A stretch of 64,000 bases of DNA from Diplonema papillatum (Eukaryota > Euglenozoa > Diplonemea > Diplonemida > Diplonemidae). How positions within the stretch are numbered: position 1 is the stretch's first letter; the number at the start of each line of letters is the position of its first letter. The translations under genes were made by a program, and so were the position numbers. Positions 1 to 10,080 of this stretch are shown here, one piece after another. Location: assembly GCA_030068145.1 (NCBI GenBank), contig JAPJBO010000429.1, forward strand, positions 122,060 to 186,059, given 5' to 3'. The notes under the pieces were generated by a model. It had not been told where the DNA came from. It did not search any database and saw nothing but the letters and a program-made list of their open reading frames with translations.

Positions 1-2755
1 ACGGACTACAACAAGGAGCAGTGGACCCTCTTCCGCTCCTTAAAGCAGTCAAGGGCCTCCGACGTTTCTGCGCTCTGCTGGGCCCCCACGCACGAGTACC
101 TGATCGCGGTCACCGCGAGAGGGCAAACCGTCGTGTGGGACGTGCGAACCGGCGCGACCCTCAACGTGTTCGACGACCACCAGTATCGGGCCTGCGGGAT
201 CGCCCTCGATCCCTTCGGGTCCGAGCTCGTAACCGTCGGAGACGACCAGAAAGTGTGCTTCTACCGCTTCGCGAACACCACCGACGGGTTCCAAACCCAG
301 CGCGTCCTGTCGACGGACGTCGCGAAGGGCCTTGTTGACCAGGACAAGTTCCGCAGCATTTTGCGACGCGCCGACTGGTCGCCCGACGGGATGTGGCTGC
401 TGGTCCCGACCGGGTTCCAAAAGGTGCAGAGGCCGAAGGACAACCTGAAGCGGAAGCTCGACGAAGGGGTCGAGGCGAAGGACCCGCTGTCGCAGTTCAC
501 CGAAGTGCACGGGTCGCACGTGTACCTGCGGGGCAAGTACGACAAGCCGGTTGCCTTCCTTGCGGCACCGGCGGGGATGACGCCGTATTGCGTGGCGTGG
601 TCGCCGAGGCTCTACGCGCAGGCGGCGGTGGACACAGGGATGGCGAGCATCTGGGGCGACCTGCCGTACCGCATGGCGTACTGCGTCGCGGCGAGGAGCC
701 GGGGCAGCAAGGCGAACAAGATCCTGCTGTACGACACCGCGCACGAGGCGCCGCTGCTCGAGTTCAACAACCTGCACTTCATGCCGGTCACCAACGCCTG
801 CTGGTGCCCGAGCGGCAACCGCCTGTTCGCCTCCTCCCGCGACGGGTACATCAGCTTCATCGAAATCGAACCCGGCGTCCTCGGCGACGACATCCCAGAC
901 GATTACGTATGCCCGCCTGCTCCCTGAGAACGCTGACAGCGGGTTTGCTGACAGCGGGTTTGGGAGGAGATTAGCCTCTCGATTCATATTCACTCTGTAT
1001 CGTTCACCAGCAGGCCATCGCCCTCGGCACGTACAAACAGACACACGCCTTCCTTTTTTTCGAAGAACAGAAGCAAGGCAAGGCTCTATTGTTTTACACA
1101 GGCGCCAGTTTGGAAGAAAATGCTCGACGATGCTGCCAGACAAAGAACCGAAGGGATCCGTAGCTATCGAACCACGTGTTGAGCGGACGTGAGGTCATGC
1201 GGGTCTACCCCCTACACAACAAGACACACACACGCAGTAGGAGGAAAAGTCCTGAGTGAAAAAAACAGCACACGGTGGTGTAAGCGAAGAACAAATTAGA
1301 TTGTGTTTGTATGTTTTGTTGGTACTAATCACTAGTAGTTGGCAGCGTACTGCATGCAATTTACCGAAGCAGGTGGATTTCGCGAAGTGCGCGCGAACAA
1401 AAGAAAACACCATATACTCGCACGTAAGATGTCACTGTACCGACCCTTCACCCCACAGCGCGAGGCACTCATGATGCAGGATGCCGTTCGCCAACTCAAA
1501 GCACGATTGCGTGAAAAGGTGTGTGTGTGTGTGTCCGCAGGTGGGCGACGCCGCGGGCTTTCCTTTGACCGCCCACGGGCAAGGGGCAGCAAGGGCACTT
1601 CAGGACGGATCTGGCGGGTGAGCAGCGACATCTCCCTCCCCGCGAGGAAGAAGAGGGCCCGCAGCGTTACAAGGCGGCGATCCCCCGCGAGACGAGCTCG
1701 CCCGCCGGCCAGAGCGTCCGCTGCAGCACCAACTCCGGTGCCGCCACTCACTGTAGCAGAGCCGCAACCTGCAGCGCGCCTCCGGAGCGACTTACGCCCG
1801 CCGTAGCAGTGCGAAGAGAAGCGAGGAGACCGGAAACTCCCCGGAGAGATGGTCCCTGCACTCTAACTCGTCTCTCTCTCTCTCTCTCTCTCCCTTTATT
1901 GCGAGTACGAGTGTACCGGGGAAAGCCTGCTATACGGAAGCCACGCTTCACGCGTTCGGCGGTACTGCAGAGCCACGGGCCTACGGGACAAGTGGCTACC
2001 GATTCATCAAGGCGTGGTGGCTTGGTGCTGCACAAGCTCGTCGGGATTGTTAGCCACAGGGCAGGGCGGACGGTTGTAACACTGTGCCTTCGACTCAAAA
2101 CTTTGCAAGCTGTGGTTGACCGTCACGTTCCTGGACCCGAAGCGGTCTTTTCTTATCTTCGTTCGGCGAGAATCTTGCCTTTCCGCATCCCTCAAAACCA
2201 GCACCAAGAACAACGTCCCCCCCGGTACATCTCGGCTCACAGACTCTTGTGTGCAGGTACCTGTGGTGTATTTCGTATTGATCCAAGTACGGAGGATGCG
2301 CCTCTCGGTACCTGCTGTTCTCGTTTGTCGGTGGTTTCGGCCGGTAGCGTGGTTTTGAAACAGGTGACGAACTGTTGTTTTCGCGTATTGGGGGAACTAC
2401 CACCAACCTACTCATTCTTTCCTATTTATGTCTCACCGCACAGGCCAACGGGGTGCTGGATACACTGAAGGAGCAGCTGAGGGCGCAGCAGGCGAAGCGG
2501 AAGGAGCAGCTTGCGGCGCAGAAGAAGCGGAAGCTCGACAAAGCGGCGGCGTCCGCAACCACGACGGCTAACGCCCCGTCGACCGGCACCGCAGCTTCCG
2601 GCGCCGCTGCTGCCGGCACTGCCACCGCTGCCGCCTCCGACGCAGCGCCCGCATCAGCAGCGTCTGCGGAGAAGCCGGCGGTGCCCCTGCCTGCACCTGG
2701 CGTGCACGTGCCGAAGGTCAAGAAGAGGATCACGCCTGTCATCGTCTCGACGTAG
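1..2755 (+). CDS. CHAF1B: CAF-1 p60 subunit (CHAF1B/Cac2-like), 5' end outside window
   Basis: This is the WD40 subunit of chromatin assembly factor 1, which deposits H3-H4 behind replication forks in the nucleus. The model joins 1..906 and 2444..2755; reading frame 1 is open from the left edge, so the start lies outside. The first exon holds WD blades, with VTARGQTVVWDVRTG, then RADWSPDGMWLLVPTG, then DLPYRMAYCVAARS and SSRDGYISFIE, in the order seen in CHAF1B. Its donor GTATGC follows DDIPDDY; the acceptor is CCGCACAG at 2443; both junctions are phase 0. The second exon is a K/R/E/Q-rich helix, an Ala-rich linker and a tail VKKRITPVIVST, which resembles the ASF1-binding B-domain motif of CAF-1 p60 and HIRA proteins. 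Without splicing the protein would end five residues past the donor, at 927, and lack this tail. The intron (907-2443) carries repeats A and C. Family call is firm; the intron is inferred from homology and phase. Confidence 0.87.
1081..1299 (+). repeat. Dispersed repeat A, copy 1 (in CAF-1 intron)
   Basis: About 200 bp are clearly alignable with 16383-16603 in CWC22 intron 3. Shared blocks include AATGCTCGAC, CCGAAGGGATCC, ACCACGTGTTGA, GTCATGCGGGTCTACCCC and CACACGGTGGTGTAAGCGAA. No coding capacity is seen. Confidence 0.85.
1755..1895 (+). repeat. Dispersed repeat C, copy 1, ending in a (CT)n tract
   Basis: The core reads GAGACCGGAAACTCC, then GAGAGATGGTCCCTGCACTC, then AACTCG and a CT run. 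It recurs at 9865-9928 and 25604-25784 and in worn form at 57025-57150. This copy lies in the CAF-1 intron. Confidence 0.8.
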
Positions 2756-3105
2756 CGGCGCCGTGCCTCTGTCTGCTGCCACTGTTGCCCGACGGTGTCG
2801 ATGACACAACGTAGCTGCGGTTGCTTTGTTGCCGATCTCGACGTGCGGCGCCGTGCCTGTGTATACTGCGGCTGTTGCCCGACGGTGTCAAGGACACAAC
2901 ATAGCTGCGGTTGCTTTGTTGCCGATCTCGACGTGCGGCGCCGTGCCTGTGTATACTGCGGCTGTTGCCCGACGGTGTCAAGGACACAACATAGCTGCGG
3001 TTGCTTTTTGCCGATCTCGACGTAGTGGCGCCGTACCTATGCTGCCGCTGTTGCCTGACGGTGTCGAGGACACAACGTAGCTGCGGTTGCGTTGTTGCCG
3101 AGTGT
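2744..3105 (+). repeat. Four-copy 90-bp tandem repeat starting at the CAF-1 stop codon
   Basis: Units begin near 2744, 2834, 2924 and 3013 (TCTCGACGT followed by GGCGCCGT). The first unit includes the last CAF-1 codons and its TAG stop, so the array was seeded by the 3' end of the gene. Units 2 and 3 are almost identical; unit 4 has lost one T. Confidence 0.88.
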
Positions 3106-3374
3106 AACCAGGCAGCCGCCACGACGGGGGTGGCTGCTTTGCAGCCCCTCCGCCCCCGGCTGATGAAGCGTGGCCTTCCCCTCTCCGCCCTTTAGTCTGT
3201 TGCCGTGTCCTGGATACGACAGCACCTGCAGCTTGTTTTCGTGGCTCCAGGCGAAATACAGAATCACCTCCCCCTGCCATCGTCTCGGAGTAGTGACGCG
3301 CGCAATGTGCTGTCATTGTTGTCGGACCATGTCGAGGACACAACGTAGTTGTGGTTGCTTTGTTGCCCTCCACT

Positions 3375-3690
3375 CCATCTAGGGCGTGTAGTAAGTGACA
3401 CGTGCCATTGTTGACTGTCGGTGGAACACCGCAGCCACGGGAGCTGCGCTGTCGTCCCTTCACTGCATCTAGATGAAGAAGGCGTGTAGAGTGCGACATG
3501 TAGCGGTGTCACATTAGCTGACTGTCTGTGGAACACCGCAGTCATGGGCGTCGTCCCTCCACTTCATCTAGATTAAGAGGGCGTGTAGTGTGCGACATGT
3601 GTCAGTGAAACATTGTCTGACTGTCTGTCGAACACAGCAGTCATGGGCTGGCGTCGTCAACTCCATCTGGGGAAGAGGAATCGCCCCCGT
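3375..3690 (+). repeat. Imperfect ~100-bp tandem repeat
   Basis: The motif GACTGTC..TGGAACACCGCAG recurs near 3413, 3521 and 3619, each followed by CTCCA(C/T)..CATCTAG and GGCGTGTAG. It is downstream of, and distinct from, the 90-bp array. No coding potential is seen. Confidence 0.7.
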
Positions 3691-4254
3691 CATTGCCTCA
3701 ACGTAGATAGCATGTAGTGTTGTCGTGGGCTCGTGCCACGTCGCCCGCCGTTGTCGAAACAGCCCTCCTATCGTGTGTTCTGCCCGACTTTAGACTTTAT
3801 GTGACGCCAGTCGACTGCAACCACAAACGACACGACAAATTTGCCACCCAGCGTCCCTGGGGTTGACGGCTTCTTAAGATACGCGTGTGCGTTTGTGTTC
3901 TGGACGCTGTTTTGTGCGTAAGCCCTTGCCTTCTGCGGTCGCTTGTCTCAGTACCAAACCGCGTACGTCACCTGCCCTTTCTGCAGCCGCTTTTTCCCCT
4001 TTCTTCTGCCGCTTTGTTGGTGTCCAACAGAGGACCGGCAGGCCAAGGTCTATGCTGAGGAGATCGTTCGCGCCAGTTCGGAGGGTGCCAGAATGGCCTC
4101 TTTTTTTGTAGATTGCGGGTCGGCTGCTTACTGCGGAGGACATGCGCGAGTCCGTAGTTGTTGTTGTCGGATTGAAGACTAAGAGACGGGTTCGCATGAG
4201 GGCTCGAGTTGGGGCTGTGTCATCGGTGTCAGCCGCGTCGAAGGTGGCGAGGAC
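3691..4254. other. Intergenic stretch, no gene recognised
   Basis: Short open frames on both strands show no recognisable domain. Nothing else is supported here. Confidence 0.5.
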
Positions 4255-4400
4255 GGGATGCTGCTGCTGCTGCTGGCTGTGGCGCAAACGGCGCCAGTGA
4301 AAGTGCAACATAGCGACGTTGCTTCCTGGGATGACACGGTTGGTGTGCCCCTTATTCGTGAACGGCCCGTGCCGTCAGGCAAGGACATCGTGTGCAACCG
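4255..4400 (+). pseudogene. Decayed 5' fragment of a serine carboxypeptidase gene
   Basis: It aligns with the first ~150 bp of the intact gene at 6460. Paired blocks are GTGGCGCAAACGGCGCC against GTGGCACAAGTGCCGCC, then CCTGGGATGAC against CCCGGGATGAC, then TTCGTGAACGGC and GCCGTCAGGCAA against GCCGTCGGGTAA. The frame is disrupted and no catalytic region follows. It is a short duplicated remnant. Confidence 0.6.
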
Positions 4401-4680
4401 CGTGGGCGCCTCGCAAAGCTCAAACCGCAGGCTTACTAGAACGAGAAAGTCGGTCACGGCCTGCCCTCCCCTCCATCCAGTTCTGCAGCTTGTGGAACTG
4501 AACAGGCGAGGCGGTTTGTCGGTAGGTGTCTAGACTCATCAACCCGATGCTGTGCAATGGGTCTGCTCTCAGCCCAGTGTTTGCCTGTTGGTGTCACTTC
4601 TGTCGCCCGTCGCCATACATCTCACTTGATACGCGCTTTGCCCTATTGCTCTTCTAACCCCTTGTTGCTACCTTAGTTGT

Positions 4681-5872
4681 AGTCGACCACTGGTCGACCA
4701 CTGCCTGGCCACACTGGGCGACCACTGCCTGGCCTCCACACTGGTCGACCACTGCCTGACCCCCCACACTGGGTGACCACGGTAAAAACGAGTGATCGAC
4801 CACTGCCTGGCCTCCACACTGGTCGACCACTGCCTGGCCACACTGGGCGACCACTGCCTGGCCTCCACACTGGTCGACCACTGCCTGACCCCCCACACTG
4901 GGTGACCACGGTAAAAACGAGTGATCGACCACTGCCTGGCCTCCACACTGGTCGACCACTGCCTGACCACACTGGGCGACCACTGCCTGGCCTCCACACT
5001 GGTCGACCACTGCCTGGCCCCCCACACTGGGTGACCACGGTAAAAACGAGTGATCGACCACTGCCTGGCCTCCACACTGGGCGACCACTGCCTGGCCTCC
5101 ACACTGGGCGACCACTGCCTACTGGTCGACCACTGCCTGGCCTCCACACTGGTCGACCACTGCCTGGCCCCCCACACTGGGTGACCACGGTAAAAACGAG
5201 TGATCGACCACTGCCTGGCCTCCACACTGGGCGACCACTGCCTGGCCTCCACACTGGGCGACCACTGCCTGGCCTCCACACTGGGCGACCACTGCCTGGC
5301 CTCCACACTGGTCGACCACTGCCTGGCCTCCACACTGGGCGACCACTGCCTGGCCTCCACACTGGGCGACCACTGCCTGGCCTCCACACTGGTCGACCAC
5401 TGCCTGGCCCCCCACACTGGGTGACCACGGTAAAAACGAGTGATCGACCACTGCCTGGCCTCCACACTGGGCGACCACTGCCTGGCCTCCACACTGGTCG
5501 ACCACTGCCTGGCCTCCACACTGGGCGACCACTGCCTGGCCTCCACACTGGGCGACCACTGCCTGGCCTCCACACTGGTCGACCACTGCCTGGCCTCCAC
5601 ACTGGTCGACCACTGCCTGGCCTCCACACTGGTCGACCACTGCCTGGCCTCCACACTGGTCGACCACTGCCTGGCCTCCACACTGGTCGACTACTGCCTG
5701 GCCTCCACACTGGGCGACCACTGCCTGGCCTCCACACTGGGCGACCACTGCCTGGCCGCCACACTGGTCGACCACTGCCTGGCCTCCACACTGGTCGACC
5801 ACTGCCTGGCCTCCACACTGGGCGACCACTGCCTGGCCTCCACACTGGTCGACCACTGCCTGGCCTGTCAGC
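4681..5872 (+). repeat. 27-bp minisatellite array
   Basis: About 40 units read GGTCGACCACTGCCTGG plus CCTCCACACT, with a second unit type having GGGCGACC. An interrupting segment, GGTGACCACGGTAAAAACG, recurs five times near 4770, 4900, 5030, 5180 and 5420 and gives higher-order structure. Because 27 is divisible by 3 and the unit lacks stops in most frames, long repetitive frames open on both strands; I treat these as incidental. No signal peptide, unique domain or splice context suggests a product. Confidence 0.93.
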
Positions 5873-6289
5873 TACGACCTGAAGCACTCAGTGGTCGTCC
5901 TCTGGATGTGCGACAATGGCGGCTTCGTCCAATTTTCTTTACGGTGTTCGGGCGATCCATGCGTGGCCCGTTCGTGTAGATGACATAGCGTCGGTTCTGC
6001 ACTGTCGGGCAATCACGTCAGAAAGACTTACCTGCCCGATTCCGTTGGTTCGGAGGATGCAGGACGTGTGGGCAGGGTAGCCCGCATTTCTTGTGTACAG
6101 TTGAGGTGCAAGTGCATCTATCGGCGATGTTTGTAGCGCACCGTAGCTTCTTTGTACACAACGAGATGCGAATTGGTTGTCGACAGTGCCACCGTCATCG
6201 CTTCCGCCATCATTGCTGCTGACATTGCTCCTCAAGCTCTCGTGCATTACTTGTTGCGTTTCAACACTCCAGCCTCAGTATACGCTGCC
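5873..6289. other. Intergenic stretch between minisatellite and carboxypeptidase
   Basis: No gene or clear repeat is seen. It presumably includes the upstream region of the carboxypeptidase gene. Confidence 0.5.
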
Positions 6290-6392
6290 TACGAAGTACG
6301 GCGTGATGTCGTTCACCGAAGTGATGTGCCCTCTCTCGCTGCAATGTGCTCCTGTTCGTGAACGGCGGTGTGCCGTCAGGTACACCGCCACG
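6290..6392 (+). pseudogene. Second decayed carboxypeptidase 5' fragment
   Basis: The block TTCGTGAACGGCGGTGTGCC plus GTCAGGTA at 6355-6382 repeats the coding segment at 6583-6613 of the intact gene (TTCGTGAACGGCGGCGTGCC). Preceding bases GCTGCAATGTGCTCC parallel TCTGCGATGTACTCC. It lies in the likely leader of the real gene. Confidence 0.65.
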
Positions 6393-6459
6393 CTTTGTGT
6401 TCTCCCTGTATCACTTGTATCATCATATTAGCAGGGCGGAATCGAAAGACATCAAAACG

Positions 6460-7965
6460 ATGAGGTTTACGGTGGCCCTCGCTGCCGTTGTAGCTGCCGT
6501 GGCACAAGTGCCGCCGACGAAGTTCCATGTGACGTCTCTTCCCGGGATGACGGGGCCGCTCCCGTCTGCGATGTACTCCGGGTTCGTGAACGGCGGCGTG
6601 CCGCCGTCGGGTAAAGGCACCATGTACTACCACTACGTGATGTTCGAGTCCGAGGAAGACCCTGCTCACGCCCCGACTGTCTTTTGGTACAACGGGGGTC
6701 CGGGTGCTTCGAGCCTGTTCGGATTGTTCCAGGAGCTCGGTCCGTTGTACCTGAACGCTGATTCGGAGATGACGGAAGAGTTCAACAAGACGGGAATCCC
6801 GACCCCTTTGTACAACCCGCACACCTGGACCAAGCATTTCAACCTCATCGCCATCGACAGCCCCGCACCTGTCGGGTACTCGTACTGCACTGAGTACGGG
6901 CCCAGTGGCAACGGGACTAGCTGCGGGCCCTGGAAGGACGAGGACGTGTTCAAGGCGAACCACAAAGTGGTCACAACGCTGATGAACGACATTTTCCCTG
7001 AGCTGAAACCCAACCCCCTTTACATCACGGGAGAGTCGTACGCGGGGGTGTACGTTCCAGGGTTGATCGGCGAGCTGTTGAACGACACGCAAGGGCTCAA
7101 CCTGAAGGGGTTCGCAGTGGGGGATGGATGCATGGGAATCGACGTCGTGTGTATGAACCTCACCGCCGGAAATTTTGAGTATCCGTCTACGTGGGCGGGA
7201 CCCTGGTACGACATCCAGTTCTTTGCAGGCCACGGGCAGGTGTCGAATGAGCTGTACAACAAGATCAGAACGCAGTGCCCCGAAGCAAACCTGCGGTCGG
7301 GGGACATGTCTGCGCAGTGCCACGGGTACGTCAAGGACATGGCGCGGGAGATCGGCGGGTTTTTCGTCTACGACTTGTACGACGACTGCCCGTCGAACAT
7401 GATCTCGCAGTCCTACGGCAAGCATAAAACGCACGCAAAGCGAAAGGCACTGGCAAGCGGACTCAGCGGGGCTGAGAATGACTACGCCTGCTCCGGCACA
7501 GCAATGACGGATTGGTTGGCTCGGCCTGAAGTCCTGGCTGCCCTGGGAATCCCGGCAGACGACTATTTCTTCAATGCGGACAATGGAATCGGGTTTCAGT
7601 ACACGGAAAGCGTGACAGACGTGCGTAGCATTTACAAAGCCGCGCAGAAGGCTGGATTGAGGATTCTAACGTATGAAGGAGACGCAGATGCATCCGGGTT
7701 GTCCTCGTATGGCCTTCAGGACGTGTACGTCGAGCTGTGGAAGTCTGTCGGGCTGAATAAGACGCAGACGTGGAGACCGTGGACCTACGATGGGCGGATG
7801 ATGGCCGGGTACGCAATGGAGTGGAACAACAACCAAGTGGCCCACTTGACCATCCGTGGCTCTGGACACATGGTGCCTCTCAACAAACCGAAGCCAGCCT
7901 TGACTATGATCACGAACTTTATCACCAACGTCGACTACCCTACGTACCCAAACACCAAGCACTGA
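6460..7965 (+). CDS. Serine carboxypeptidase, peptidase family S10
   Basis: It encodes a 501-residue secreted or lysosomal/vacuolar exopeptidase that removes C-terminal residues from peptides. The start at 6460 is chosen because a hydrophobic signal peptide, MRFTVALAAVVAAVAQ, follows at once; the open frame extends upstream but only through a duplicated gene fragment. Family landmarks appear in order: the oxyanion-hole motif FWYNGGPGASS (about residues 73-83), the nucleophile motif GESYAGVYVPG with Ser193, the acid motif YEGDAD (about 405-410) and the histidine motif GSGHMVP with His470. Several N-x-S/T sites fit passage through the secretory pathway. It is a single exon of usual family length, with no break. 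Substrate preference cannot be told. Two decayed copies of its 5' end lie upstream. Confidence 0.95.
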   Translation: MRFTVALAAVVAAVAQVPPTKFHVTSLPGMTGPLPSAMYSGFVNGGVPPSGKGTMYYHYVMFESEEDPAHAPTVFWYNGGPGASSLFGLFQELGPLYLNADSEMTEEFNKTGIPTPLYNPHTWTKHFNLIAIDSPAPVGYSYCTEYGPSGNGTSCGPWKDEDVFKANHKVVTTLMNDIFPELKPNPLYITGESYAGVYVPGLIGELLNDTQGLNLKGFAVGDGCMGIDVVCMNLTAGNFEYPSTWAGPWYDIQFFAGHGQVSNELYNKIRTQCPEANLRSGDMSAQCHGYVKDMAREIGGFFVYDLYDDCPSNMISQSYGKHKTHAKRKALASGLSGAENDYACSGTAMTDWLARPEVLAALGIPADDYFFNADNGIGFQYTESVTDVRSIYKAAQKAGLRILTYEGDADASGLSSYGLQDVYVELWKSVGLNKTQTWRPWTYDGRMMAGYAMEWNNNQVAHLTIRGSGHMVPLNKPKPALTMITNFITNVDYPTYPNTKH

Positions 7966-9864
7966 TCCCGGGTTTCAGCCGACCCCGTTCATAGAATGCA
8001 ACGCAGAGCAGCTATCCCACGTGCCCGCGTCCTCCCCAAGTCAGAAATCATTCGCATCCACCTAATTTTACGCACACGATTTGCTTTTGCAAAACACTTT
8101 CGCTCTTGAAAGCGGGGTTGGCACACTAGAAAAGAGTGAGGGTTCCTCTCTCTTCGCGCCTTCCCTGCAACCTGTTTCCATGAGGAACCGAAAACAAAAC
8201 GTTTCCCACTGAGGCATTCGAAGCTCTGTAAAACCGGGGGGACCTACTATGACAATGTGAACCAGTGCTGCCTGGCTCAATTCCCCTGCATGCTTTGGTG
8301 ACTGTCGTTCACGTCCGCAACGACTTTCTTTTTCGTTGTGCCAACGTCATATCGGGTAGCCCTTCGATGATTGGGTAAAGCTTGGGTACCACGTTTCTAA
8401 GCTCGAACAATCATGAGCTCGCTCAAGGTTTTCTAGAACTAAGCAGTCAGTAGGTTACTCCTTTTCCATCAGTAAGACGTAGTTCCAGGCCTCGTGCAAT
8501 ACCTCCCTTCCCCACCTCTCCCGAACAGAGCAAACTACGGTTTCCCTTTGAACGAACTTTCCCCCCTGCCACAGGACGCCGTTCGAAATTCGATCCAATG
8601 AAAAATGAGCATGCATCTGCTTAGCTTGTGGCAGACCCGCTCCAAGTAGTGAAAAGATAAAGTGTTGTTCGGCTGAGACGCCTCCGCTGCATGGCGAAGT
8701 CGTGGGCATACCGTTGAACGCTGGTAAGTTGAAGTGGTGGCAGATGTAGCAACAAAACGTCTTTTATGCGCACAAGAGATTACCTGGTAGGATGAGGTTC
8801 TTTTGCAGAGAGAGGCCTGATTGTCTGCAGACAGGACAGCGATGGAGTCCAGTTCGTCAGGTGATCTCCAAAACAAGAGTCTTTGCGACGCGGACGTGTT
8901 GCAAGCGTGCAGCAGAGCCTAGTTCTGTCAGGATGATTTCCATCTCACAGAAGTGAGCTTTTCAGTGCGAGCTCTTCTTGGTGATCCCCCCCGGATGGGT
9001 ATTTTCGTTTTGCTGTGCGATGCCAGTGATGTTTTTGACCTGGATCCTTTTCCTTCGTTCCAGCAGTTGCAACGCGCAGTACAAAGGTGCAGACAGGCCA
9101 GCAAGCAGAATTTCCCGTCCCCCGCTTGCACTGTGGACTAGTCATCAAGGGATCCAATACATGAGATGCAGGCGATGGACAAGAACGGTAGCGAAAGCAC
9201 CAGCGCCTGATGGGGAACGTCTACGACCCGAAGACGGCCGCACCTGATGCAGGGGCGCGTCGAAGGGAGAAGAGGGCTTGGGTTCATCTTGTGTAGTCTC
9301 CAATCAGAATTGAGAAAGAATTAGCTCCGCAAGCTTCACAAAATTTCAGTCCGGAGGCGACGATGTCACATGGTTAAGAAGAGCATGGACTCTGTTCACC
9401 TAGCCTGTGTGGTGTTGCAGGCATGTATGTATTACCGTTTTGGAAGCCACGTACCAGGAAAAACACGGCCCTTGCATGTGACTATCTGGCCCCTGATGAA
9501 GATAACCTATGACAGCCGTCGAACTCGCCTTAGATTTTGAGGCATTGACACGGTCGCAGCTGCCTGGAACGACGACTTGCTCCGAAGGGACCAAACATGA
9601 CCTTGTGCGAGCCATCAACAACTTATGCTTCGCTGACACAGGGGCACCCTCCTTGGCAACACAGCATTTCACACCATCTGGCGCCTGATGAATATGAAGT
9701 GGGGTGACGTGCGCGAGAGGCAGCATCCTGCTCCAACGCTAAACTAATATTTAGGATTCCTCCCCGTCATCGAACATCGACGCAAGGGAAAAGCGAAGAA
9801 AATATGCCAACCTCTGCACGCCCCGCCAAGACGACTTGATGCTAACATTCAAAGTGGTTGTAGT
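7966..9864. other. 1.9-kb intergenic region, no gene recognised
   Basis: Only short unmatched frames on both strands; none shows a recognisable domain or codon pattern. I see no tRNA, tandem array or transposon end here. Confidence 0.55.
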
Positions 9865-9928
9865 GAGGCGACCGGAAACTCCTCGGAGAGATGGTCCCTG
9901 CACTCCAACTCGTCTCTCTCTCTCTCTC
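9865..9928 (+). repeat. Dispersed repeat C, copy 2
   Basis: GGCGACCGGAAACTCCTCGG, then GAGATGGTCCCTGCACTCC, AACTCG and a CT run. It ends about 150 bp before the CWC22 start codon. A C-tract follows at about 10018-10032. Confidence 0.8.
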
Positions 9929-10080
9929 AAACATAAATGAGAGGTGAAATGCTGCCGAAATCACTAAACCAACGGTTCCCTCCACTGGCAACACAGCATT
10001 TTGACAGGGTGCATCCCACCCCCCCCCCCCCCTTCCCACCCCTCGTTGCACTGTAAAAGTATCATCAATAATCAAAGAAG

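Noticed and set aside
133-927. CAF-1 protein ending at the first stop (927)
   Set aside because: A donor lies just before that stop, and a phase-matched downstream exon supplies the charged helix and B-domain-like tail expected for the family.
4668-5887. Long repetitive open frames on both strands (up to ~400 codons)
   Set aside because: They follow the 27-bp minisatellite; the unit lacks stops in several frames and nothing unique or domain-like is encoded.
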